Below are positions 12,201 through 21,416 of a DNA stretch of 55,000 nt, in pieces. Location of the stretch: the NCBI GenBank assembly GCA_905221605.1, contig CAJNDS010002583.1, positions 1-55,000 on the forward strand, given 5' to 3'. The DNA comes from Symbiodinium natans (Eukaryota; Sar; Dinophyceae; Suessiales; Symbiodiniaceae). The first letter of the stretch is position 1. Each line of letters opens with the position of its first letter. The notes below the pieces were generated by a model. It had not been told where the DNA came from, searched no databases, and saw only the letters and a program-made list of their open reading frames with translations. The translations under genes were made by a program, and so were the position numbers.

Positions 12201-13123
12201 GTTTATGAGAATAAGGGACCCCGAAAATAGACCCCCAAATAGTAGGATTCCCTTTTAAGTAAGGACCCCCAAGAAGGTACCCAATTTCGAAAACCCCTAA
12301 TCCACCATCTGCTTAAACACCACCCCCCCCCGAAAAAAAAAAAAACAAAACATACCTTATTACCCTTAGAGGGAAGAATATCTTGGGGGGTTCTTAAGCA
12401 AACAGTAGTAATTGAGTAAGCCAATTCCTAAACATTCCGAAACCCCTTGCTCCAGGTCGGCGTGCGCAGGCCCCAATACTGAGACCTTTCCTGCAAGGAC
12501 CGCCAACCTCGGGGACTGTCCACGGCAGAGTTTCGTCGAGAGGGTTTAGGGTTTCGGGGTAGGGTTTAGGGGTTAGGGTTTATAGGGCTTAGGGTTTACG
12601 GTTTAGGCTTTAGGGTTTGTTCAGAATCCCCCCTTTTGCCCCCTTCTATACCAGCCCCGAATGGAAACTGCAAGACATGAATGAAGCCATGTCAAGCCCC
12701 TACAGCTGCTGTTACACGGAGACTTGCAAACAATCCTGGGATACGCGGGGTTTAGGGATGTTCATGGTGCTGTGCCTGAAGCCCTCAACTCATGACGTTG
12801 CGAGCATCGCACTTAGCTTCGGACAGCTGGAGAGTGGAACGCCTCACGCATGGAACAGCCATGTCCGGATGGAGCATGTGTAGCCGCAGCCAACGATCAA
12901 CTTCACTGCTCGGGAATGCTTCGTCTCGGTCGGTCTTGCATCATCACCGCATTCGAGCGCAGCAAGAGATGTGGACTCACAAGTTATGCGTCACGAGCAA
13001 GCCACAAAGCCACCGAACGTGGCGAAGCAACCCCTCGTCCGTGATGGCCTCTCGAATCCAGGCTGCCCAGGCTCGTCAGCCACGATGTAGTCCGGGAGGG
13101 GCCTCAAGAAGGCGAGGTTGAAC
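9227..13123 (-). CDS. Multi-exon gene of unknown family
   Basis: Eleven minus-strand islands lie about 200-500 bp apart: 13067-13123 (FNLAFLRPLPDYIVADEP), 12453-12507 (WRSLQERSQYWGLRTPT), 11808-11866 (VCAKNFHKHFRRMHSLSQL, donor GTGAGT), 11408-11467 (ESIQKAGGGAFAHWREPLSE, GC donor), 10953-11043 (GAKNFKLPLQGPFGTSKLRF), 10601-10699 (RAVVFPLSPRMGFVEFVHKP), 10333-10378 (KAKDYDPTKRRHLKH), 10011-10078 (EIHRELFFQTFPTVGVEPHL), 9683-9740 (PRTLFLGSPTCGERVAWQ, donor GTAAGT), 9443-9501 (HHDEFNLDLLPGEDSFWFR) and 9227-9337 (VFEKRMPYAFAEFFGSFEET). G/C at third positions is about 75-85% where counted. The last two join in phase 0. I do not recognise the family, and some junctions do not keep phase, so exons are probably missing. 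Introns hold TTTAGGG-type repeats and a family A element. Confidence 0.55.
9354..9420. repeat. Degenerate TTTAGGG array
   Basis: About eight TTTAGGG-like units with GGTTT/GTCTAAGG variants lie between the exons 9227-9337 and 9443-9501. They would occupy most of that intron. Confidence 0.85.
10106..10164. repeat. CCCTAAA array
   Basis: Eight CCCTAAA units lie next to the putative exon at 10011-10078. Confidence 0.9.
12309..12407. mobile_element. MITE-like element, family A
   Basis: The terminal arms CTGCTTAAACACCACCCC and GGGGGGTTCTTAAGCAAACAG are inverted repeats. The inside is AT-rich with TACCTTATTACCCTTA. It matches four other copies (17503-17614, 40131-40237, 45919-46058, 51191-51296). 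It is about 100 bp long, with no coding capacity. Confidence 0.7.
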
Positions 13124-13457
13124 CTTTCTGAGCCCCGGGAACTCACAGTCTACTCAGCTGAAGGGGGTTCAAGGGTCCGAGATCAGGGGACGGTTGGAGG
13201 ATGAAAGAGGGATTCTGAGGGGCCCTAAAGCAGTGCTGAGGCTACGTTGACCGAGCAGGAAAGAGGAGCCCCAAAAAGTCTTGGGCTTAGGGTTTAGGGC
13301 TTAGGGCTTAACTTCTTTCGTTGCTGTCTTACGCCGGGTTCTGTGATTCAATGCAGCACCTTCTTGAGGAGAAGGAGCCCTCTGATTTGCACTTTGAATC
13401 TTTCAGGGATTCAGGAGCTCCTTCGGTCATCGAGAGCATTGAACCTATGCCAACTAC

Positions 13458-16400
13458 CTTCTAACCCGAGGCTTCGAGGGCACGGCATCTCGTAGGCGTG
13501 ACCTGCTATCCGCTTGGCCTGCAGCCGGAAGACACGGGAAGACGCGGGATAACGGGTGGTTGCACACACTTGCTTTCTCTGATCTGATGTATATCTGTAG
13601 CAAGAGCTGCAAGCTGTAGTGCCTCAAAGTGCGCGACACGATTACGAGATCTCGCCTCCTTTTGGCCACGAGTCCTTGACGCTACGCTCAGTTCTTGCAT
13701 GCTCATAGTACGCAATTTGAACCCAGGCCCGAATGTGAGTAGCTCCGCAAGCCTTTAACCAAGCAAGGCATGTCACCACCCATGTGTGCAAGCTCCCGTT
13801 ATCACCTTCAGCAACTGAAACCCACCACTTCCAGCCTCTTGCAGCCGCAACTCAAAGACCAACGCGCCCCCTGCCCGATGGCAGCTTGTGGCGACTGTGG
13901 CAGAGCCGCCCTTGATGATCTTCATGTCCTCAAGCTTGCTTTGCTGTTGGGCTGGTGCTTTGCTTGAAAAAGACGCCTTGTCTTGGGCTGAAGGTGTTTC
14001 TGGTGTATTTGGTGCTCTGAACCCTTCGAAGCTGATAATAGCCTGCGTAAGTCAAGCCAAGCTCTGGAAGTTTATTGATGGCTCAACCCGATGCCCACAA
14101 AGGATCCACTACACTGCCGGTTGCTTCTCCTCTTCACATACAGCTGGGATCACATCGTCGGACTCTCTTGCCGAAGCACAAGATTTGGGCTGTCAGAGCC
14201 GTGTTGGGCCACATGAGCATGGTGGAGAAGTCAGGACGTCAGGAAAAGCGGCACGAGGGGGCTGCAAGGTCGCTCCGAGAAGGAATCGTGTAGACAAGTC
14301 AGGCTGATCTAAGACCTGCACTTCTTTGACGACTTCGCCCCACTTCTCCTTGCGGCCTCGGCTCAGACATGAAGGAAACGTCGTGCTCGAGAAATGCCTT
14401 TTGTGATTCGGGTCCATAGGAGCTTTGCATCGAGCCGTACTGATGGTCTGCTCCGCACAGTCATGTCACCGTTCAGTAACAGTTCAGGAAGAGCGAAGAA
14501 TCCCTAACAACACCAGCATTCGCAATGGTAGCAGCAGCGGCGGGGCTCACATCTCTCTGGGGCACAGACGCGGCTTCTGTGGGCAGCTGCCACCCTTTAG
14601 CTCTTTGCCTCCATCTTTGACTGCACTTCCTGCTGTCGGTGAAGGACTTGGGGTACCAAGACTTAAGCCCTGCCTGTACAGTAGTTCGTTTTTTGGAGCA
14701 AGCTTGATGCTTGCAGGCTGCTGTCGTCGGCAGCAGAACAAATGCATCACATTCGCATGCCCATGCATCGCAAAACGACCCTCTGATTCACACTATTCCG
14801 TGGCTGAGGCACCTTTGCCAGGGCGCGGCAATCTCGGCTTCGTGACAGAAGGAGGTACTTCTTTGTGGCCGTTGCCGTCCTGGCCTGCATCTTGCTGTGT
14901 AGCAGGCACCTCAAGAGCAGATGCAACATAGGTCCTGGTACCACTATAGACTAATGCCTTCCCCCTAATATTATATAAACGGGCTCCTCCCCCCCCAAAT
15001 AGAAACTCGAAATGGTTTTTTTTAATGTTGGGGGGATGTTTTTATCCAAATGTCATGTTTGGGGTCCAAAGGGTTAGGGGTCTAGGGAAGGGAGCCTCAG
15101 GATGCTGGTTGGCTTGAGGGTTTTCGGAGCCGTGAACCCCCCCCGAAATTCGGAATAGGGTTTAAAAGGCAGGGCCGGTTTCGGCAGGATTTTCTGGAAA
15201 GTGTTTTTATTGTTAGGGGTACGTTTAATAGAAGGGGGAAGGGATTATAGGGGCATGAAAAATGATGCATAGACATGTACATATATATATATATACATAT
15301 GTATATATTTAGGCGTACGGATATGTCAGCTAGTTATATGGGGATCATATTGGAAGAAGTATCGGGATTCATCCACTCCTTCTCGTAAGCACCAATTATG
15401 CCCCTTCTGCAGCCCACCCACCTCGTCGAGCACAAGCTGGGTGGGTGTAGTCTCCGGCTTGGAATCCTTCGGCACCGGACAGACTTGAACTGACACTACG
15501 CTCTGACCCCGCAAAAACCAAGAGCCACATCCTTGAAAGGGTACACGGGATGCTTGGCATCAGGTGTGGCCTGCGTTTGAGCAAGACACCAGGACCTCAA
15601 AGTCTTGCCGTGGGTTGGCGTTGGAGGGCTGAGGATTGAGGGTGTAGGGTTGAGGGTGTTCTGGGGTGAACTGCCACGTTGGCTCACTTACACTTTCGAT
15701 GTATTACATTACATAGTATGTAGGTTCCCGCAGCACTTTCGCGATGGTGCCGGTGGTGACAGCAGGCATTGCCACGTCAAGAAGCCTCCCCCGCACCCCC
15801 CCCGGTCAACCCCTCAAGCTAAGCCACCTGATGCCTGCCTTTGCAAAGAATCGCTGGATCACCCAATCTTACCCTAGAACCCTAAACCCTAAAACCACCC
15901 CTAAACCCTCAACCCGAAAACCGCCCTGAACCCTAAACGCTACTTCCGCTCAACCTCCGGGAGTGAATGGCGCAGTCCTCTTGGGACTTGTCGGGGAGAT
16001 CGGAGCTCGGGCCCGCGGTGGTCCCGAACCTGGGCTTCGAGGTTTATAGGGGGTTTGCAGGGGTTTCTAGGGGTTTATACGGTTGATGGAGGCAGTCTTG
16101 CACCACCGACTTAATAACAAGCGACGCGACACATGAGCATAACCCCGCACCCCCTTTTTAATATTGACGATGATGGACACCGAGGCGGTGCAAGATTTTT
16201 GACATTAGAACCCACGGCACTTAACAGTCAATAATAAGAAGGGGGCGCGGGGTCTCTGCTTTGCTTGGCGGCCATTTAAAGTGGTGCAAGATTCCCTTCA
16301 TCAACAGTAGGTTTAGGTTTAGAGGAGCTGAGGAGCTTTCTGGGTTTATGGGGTTGATAGGAGCTTTCTAGGTTTACAGGGTTTCTAGGAGCTCCGGCCC

Positions 16401-17713
16401 CTTTGGTTGAAAGGGTGGTTTGAGGGCTAGGAGGGAGATGGCTTAGGGTCTATAGGTTTAAAAGGTTTATAGGTGTATAAGTTATAGGACGCCTAGCTTG
16501 GGGTTTGCAGGGCTAAGGCTTGAGTGTTGGGATGTGTGGAGGCTCGGGGTTGCGCCACTCAAGCACCTTCAAGGCTCCATACTTGCCCTAGAAGCTGCCA
16601 CCATCCTCCAGGGTTTGGCAGGCCGAACAGGCCCATTATATGGGGGTTGACCAAAATCGTGGTACCCTTTTTTGGGGGTCCCTTTTTTGGGGATCCTACT
16701 CTATTTGGGGTCTTAAAGGGGTAACCCCTATATAGGGGGAAAGACCCACATTCAGCCCGGCAGCAGCCTCCAATGCATGGAGATCCAGACCATCATCCTG
16801 GCAGGAGAGGCATGGAGAGACATCGGCTCAACATCTTAGAGTTTCCCAAACCCTACTGTAAGCCCTAAACCCTAAACCCGAACCCGAAAAACCCTAAAAA
16901 CCCTAAAAACACCAAAACACCCTAAAAACCCTAAACGCCCTAAACCCCAATCACTAGGGTTTAGGGTTTTTAGGGTTTTTCGGGTTTTCCCGGGAGGGTT
17001 CAGGGGACCGGCTCGCAGCACGCCTTCACAGTGACCCCACTTACCCTTAGAGCCCTCTTATGCACCCGAAACCTTGAGCCCTTGACGCGTAAACCTTCCT
17101 CTACTCCCCTTAGAAGCTCAAGAAAAACACTATTTTTAATATCCTCTTGGGTTTTATACAAACAAAAATCTAAAAAATAATTCCCAATAAGGATGTAGCT
17201 TCAACCCCGAAGTCTTATTTAGGGTTTTGTTCGGGCTTTAAGGTCTAGGCTTTAGTCGTCTGGGGAGCATAAGCGGGTACCCCACCTACAATCGCCTCCC
17301 CGACACACCTGACGGTACATTTTTTTGCTTGGGATGGGTACCCACCCCGCCCCTAGCCGACGGGGGCATTTGTGGCCGGCCATAGGGGAACCAAATCTCT
17401 TCTTCTCCCGAGGCGGGTCGAATAGCGGTAAAATTCTTGGGTTTGGGGTTTAGGGTCGTTAAGCGCCTTTCGAAAAACCGCTTCCAACTTCGAAACCCAC
17501 AACTACTACGTAATTGCTTAAGAACACCCGAAGGATAAAACATATTCTTCTAAGGGCAATAGAATATGGAGACTATGCTCCTTTGTTTTTGGAGGGTTCT
17601 TAAGCAAATGGTAGACAGACACCACCTTTGCGAAAAGCCATCCAGCCCAAGAGTCCACAAGCTCCCAGCTGCCAGAAGCCCCGTCGCCCATCGCAGGGAG
17701 CAGCAGCCCAAAA
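13458..17713 (-). CDS. Minus-strand coding islands, unknown gene(s)
   Basis: Islands with good splice signals lie at 17626-17713 (GFWQLGACGLLGWMAFRK; acceptor CTGACAG, donor GTGGTG), 16768-16797 (DDGLDLHALE; acceptor CTGCCAG), 15978-16029 (FGTTAGPSSDLPDKSQE), 15532-15570 (ATPDAKHPVYPFK), 15422-15466 (DSKPETTPTQLVLDE, donor GTGGGT), 14316-14348 (EKWGEVVKEVQ), about 13880-13934 (contains DMKIIK) and 13458-13518 (AKRIAGHAYEMPCPRSLGLE; acceptor GGCTGCAG, donor GTAGTT). Phase is kept from 15532 to 15466. I do not recognise the product. The islands may be the 5' part of the gene at 9227-13123 or a separate gene. Confidence 0.4.
14370..15400. other. No confident gene
   Basis: Open frames exist on both strands (for example 14425-14931 plus) but no motif or splice pattern singles one out. 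It contains G/C-rich words and a TA microsatellite at about 15280-15310. Confidence 0.4.
16096..16291. mobile_element. Inverted-repeat element, family D
   Basis: The ends TCTTGCACCAC and GTGGTGCAAGA are exact inverted repeats. A second inner pair is AACCCCGCACCCCC...AATATTGAC against GTCAATAATAAGAAGGGGG. A further GCGGTGCAAGA lies inside at about 16184-16194. It is 196 bp with no open frame of note; only one copy was seen. Confidence 0.6.
16634..16741. mobile_element. MITE-like element, family C (second copy)
   Basis: TATATGGGGGTTGACCAAAA then TCGTGGTACCCTTTTTTGGGG on the left is mirrored by GGGGTAACCCCTATATAGGGG on the right. It resembles the element at 3533-3635. Confidence 0.55.
16840..17000. 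repeat. Facing CCCTAAA and TTTAGGG tracts
   Basis: CCCTAAA/CCCTAAAA units up to about 16950 are followed at once by TTTAGGG units, so the stretch is an imperfect telomere-like inverted repeat. Confidence 0.8.
17503..17614. mobile_element. MITE-like element, family A
   Basis: CTACTACGTAATTGCTTAAG on the left is matched by CTTAAGCAAATGGTAG on the right. It ends 11 bp from the donor of the putative exon 17626-17713, inside its intron. Confidence 0.7.
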
Positions 17714-17898
17714 CTGTCAGGGAGGTGCCGGCTTTAGGGCTTCCGCGCCTTCAGGGTTTTGGAGCTTTCGAGGTCGGCGGTTCAGGTTTGATGCATTGAG
17801 TCGTGAATCATTTGCATTGGAGTGGGTTGTGATTGTGGAATAGTAAGCAGACCAACGGGGAGTTCTGCACATTCAAAAGTTTTGGGCTGAATGCAAGA

Positions 17899-18023
17899 TT
17901 CAAACAGTAAAAGGACCCGACAGCGAGAAGTACGGATACGAGTTCAAGATGTCCAAGCAGGACATGCGCTATGACACCTCCTTTGCCAGCTTTCCGCTTG
18001 GCAGTCATCGGCGACTGCCATGA
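17899..18023 (+). CDS. Possible plus-strand exon, unknown
   Basis: A plus-strand frame containing SEKYGYEFKMSKQDMRYDTS has about 80% G/C at third positions, against lower values for the opposite strand. It ends at TGA after LGSHRRLP. No family is recognised. Antisense frames elsewhere in this window looked just as natural and proved wrong, so confidence is low. Confidence 0.3.
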
Positions 18024-18029
18024 GGCTCA

Positions 18030-19990
18030 TGGAAGCAGTCTAAGGTTTCAAAGCAGCAAAAATCGGCTAGGACAATTGTTTAGGGTGTTTGTGTTGCAGC
18101 TGTTGCGAATGTGCTACTTCACATAGGATGCAAGCTAAGTGACGGTGGCTGCACCAGCGTCGCTGATCTGCCCACTAAAAAATGACGGAACCATTGCCTC
18201 CTTATGTTCGCTTTTCTGGCACCAAACTACCAAATTCTTGCGAGGGTTGCATGCAGCCTTTCTCTTGAGCTGTCAATCGAAAGATGGCTTCCGACAGATG
18301 CTGTCAGCGATGCTTGTGTCAGGCTCGGTGGACAACCAATGTCTACCTTAACACCTGCTTCAAGAACGCAGCAGCACTCGTAATCCCTCAACCCGAAACC
18401 GAAAACATCCCGAAGCCCTAAACCCTAAATCCCGCCCCCTAAGCCCTGCTTCACTGTTTTGCAAGCTGCATGGCGGACCCCACACAGGCCAAGAGGTGTC
18501 AACTTGCGATGCGTCGGAACTTGGCACTTGGCACTGGAGAGAAGTCGACTGCTCTTGGCTCTCGTGTGGGAGCAGAGTGGGCCAGGCCCACAGCTGCAAC
18601 AAGAGTCGGCCTTCATGTCGGGAGAACATTCTTGAGGGTTTAGGGTTTAAGGTTTAGGTCTTTGCGTGTTTAGCTTCATCCTTTTGGGGATATGTGGGGG
18701 GGGGGGGGGGAAGGCGCACACTGAAGGCCGTGAGGCTTCGGCAACTTTGGCCTCCACTCATCTTGCCAACGCCGGAGTCCTGTGAAGGCCTAATTAAACC
18801 CTAAACCCTAAATACTAAACCCTAAACCCCGAACCCTGAACCCCTGAAGACTAAGCCATTAAGCCACTAAGCCTAAAACTGCCCAAAATTCTTCCGGGGA
18901 GGGAGGGGGGGGGCCTAAGCCCTGTGCTGAACACCCAGCTGAGCTCTGTCAGCTACCCCCACGAGGCGTATGTCAACCGAGCCCGTGTAAAGTTACACCC
19001 CTACACCTGCACATGACATGGGGACATGGCATTGTTTGCTCGCTCGCTCCTTTCATGACTTTACAGTGCGTTTCAAAGATACTTTGTCACACCACTGCGA
19101 CCCCCCACCCACCCACACCCATACACACGGCTGAGCACCAAAACGCGATCACAGAATGCAAGCAGTCATGCCACATGCTAAAAGCAGGTCAGGACTTATA
19201 GGACTTGTTGATACTTGTTGTATAGATGGAATTGTGCCAGTACTTTCGAATCACGAGGTTTGATCAACTCTGGTTGACAGCCACTGCTCTGAGTTCTAAC
19301 TAATTAGAAACTAACGTGCTTGTTGCTATGATTGCTTGACATGACGACTGAAACTCTTGAGCGCAGGTGACAGGGCACGCTCGCTCGGTAGCTGTCGCAA
19401 ACCTTTACAAAATCAGTAAACCATAAACCCCAAAACCCAAAAACCCTAAACCCTTAGCAAACAGACCTGAGAAACCAGGCACGCTGTGCGAACGCTGCCT
19501 TGCTTCATTGATGGTGCCAAAGTCTCACACACACACACACAGAGGGCCTCAGTGGCTGACCGCTTCGGCTATTTGCGGCGCTAGGACCTTAGCAAAACGG
19601 AGAGAGTAGGACCCCCCCAAACCCCGTAAAGGCCACACAAACTAGTTTCTAAATTTAACGGTATGGGGTTGCTCGGCCCAAAGCACACCTCAAAGCCTGT
19701 GGCAGCCTGTCAAGCACGGTAGCATCCGTGGCTGCAAAGTCCTCCGTCATCTTTTGCCACGACAGTAGGAATATGTTGGGATTGTAGCCCCCCCCCCCGC
19801 CCCCAATAACAATCCCTATGACGGACTGCTAGTATAAGGGGGAACATCCCAAGCATTTTGCAAAGTCCTCATCGACGTGACCTGGAAGTGATGCCTGAAT
19901 GAGAACAATGAATGAGGAACCACCTTAGGTGCTGGGTAGGTACGTGTTGCTCTCTAGTTTGTGTATGAGAGCCCTAACCCTAAGCCCCAA
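18030..19990. other. No confident gene; degenerate repeats
   Basis: It holds short CCCTAAA tracts (about 18795-18845 and 19420-19455), a G12 run near 18700, a CA repeat at about 19528-19541 and a partial family B element at 19774-19852. A plus-strand frame at 18465-18640 is open but unsupported. Confidence 0.5.
19774..19852. mobile_element. MITE-like element, family B (partial)
   Basis: TGTTGGGATTGTAGCCCCCC is followed by AACAATCCCTATGACGGACT and GCTAGTATAAGGGGGAACAT, then CCCAAG. The right half is intact and most of the left arm is lost. Confidence 0.6.
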
Positions 19991-20782
19991 ACCCTAAACC
20001 TCAGAGGGAAGCCAGCCAGGGCCGCTGTGCCCCCAAGGAGGATATGGAGGTTTCCGAAAATAGGGGACCCTTTGTTTGTTTGTTTTTTTGTGTGGGGGGG
20101 TGCGTGCGGGCACCTTTGCAGAAATTAGTTCTAGACCTAAACCCAAATCCTGAACCCCCCCCCCCCCTCCCCGCACACATAAGAAAATGGCATACATTCG
20201 GGGCTGTGGTGTTTCGGAAACCGGCCCGGGAGGGAGGCAGGGGTTGAGAGTTTGGGGTTCAAGTTTGTACGACTCTCATCAGCGCTGTTGTTTGCAGGCC
20301 ACGAGCTGGGCTTCCGAAGGGTCTGCGGTTCTTGCTTCCGTTTCCTGGGTCACGGGTGCTTGGGGGTGCCGTGACCAATTTCGACGATGATGCCCCGACT
20401 TTGCTAGAGCGACCAGGGGCTGCAGGAACTGGAACGGCTTGACTAGAACTGCTGGAGACGGCTAGAGTTGAACCGCCGCTACTTCCACCACTGCCACTGT
20501 CGTGCACAGCTTTATGAGCCCTCATTGCTCCTACAGCAGAACATTGCAAGATTGTCCCGCAAGTACTCCAAGCAAGGAGTGTCTAGCACTGTCTACGCGA
20601 GATGGCCTCTGCATGCCTTGTCTGCGCAGTATCCGCCCACCTGAACCCTCAACCCTGGTCGGCAGAGCTTCCATGCCAGGCGGTCCTTTAGGTTCCTGGC
20701 ACAACGCGACAAGCTAGATGTTTTTGAATGCTGAAAGCCTGAACAACATGAGCATTCGAAGATGTTCGAAGAGTAGGGTTAC

Positions 20783-21285
20783 TTGAAATAGATCGTTTCT
20801 GGGCATTCCCGAAGCATCCTGGCTGCGGACATCTGAGGCGCCCTGCGATTATTGGAAGGAGCGTACCCCCTCGTGAACCTTGGACGCTGGGGGGCGTGCG
20901 CTCCAGGGTTTTCGGTTTCGGGTTTAGGAACAACGTCATAGATGGCCTCGTGTAGGGCAAGGGCTTCGGAGTTCTGTTGGCCCAGCGGGTGCAAGCCACT
21001 TGTGTTGCGCACTGAAAGTCTGAAACCGTAGTTCCTCTCGGTGTCCGCATCTAGACACCATCCACTGTACCCCATGAACACAGCCCAGTCGAAGCCCTAA
21101 GCTACTCAGAAGTCATCTGATGTCGAGCGTCTGATGAGATACACTGGGGCTAAGCCCTGAATTTAGGGTGATTCGGGGTTTAGGGTTTGGGATCCGGACG
21201 CACCAGGTGTTGCGTTGTCTTTGGCTCCAGTGTGTGTCCTGACATTGGATAGAGCCGCTTTGGGCAGTGGTAGCAAGTCCACGCC
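20783..21285 (-). CDS. Minus-strand coding islands, unknown gene
   Basis: Islands lie at 21204-21285 (GVDLLPLPKAALSNVRTHTG; acceptor AACCTTAG, donor GTGCGT), about 20945-21060 (contains ERNYGFRLSVRNTSGLHPLG) and 20783-20842 (APQMSAARMLRECPETIYF, donor GTAACC). The middle island and the last share one open frame. They may continue the ParB/Srx gene just upstream or belong to another gene. No family is recognised. Confidence 0.4.
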
Positions 21286-21416
21286 CTAAGGTTTAGGGTT
21301 TCGGGTCAACCCAAGGCTTGCCAAATCAGACTCTGCAAGGCGAATGTAACGTGCAAAGCTCTCACATCTACATGCAGCGCCCCCACAAACCCTAAACTCC
21401 GAACCCGAATGCCTAC

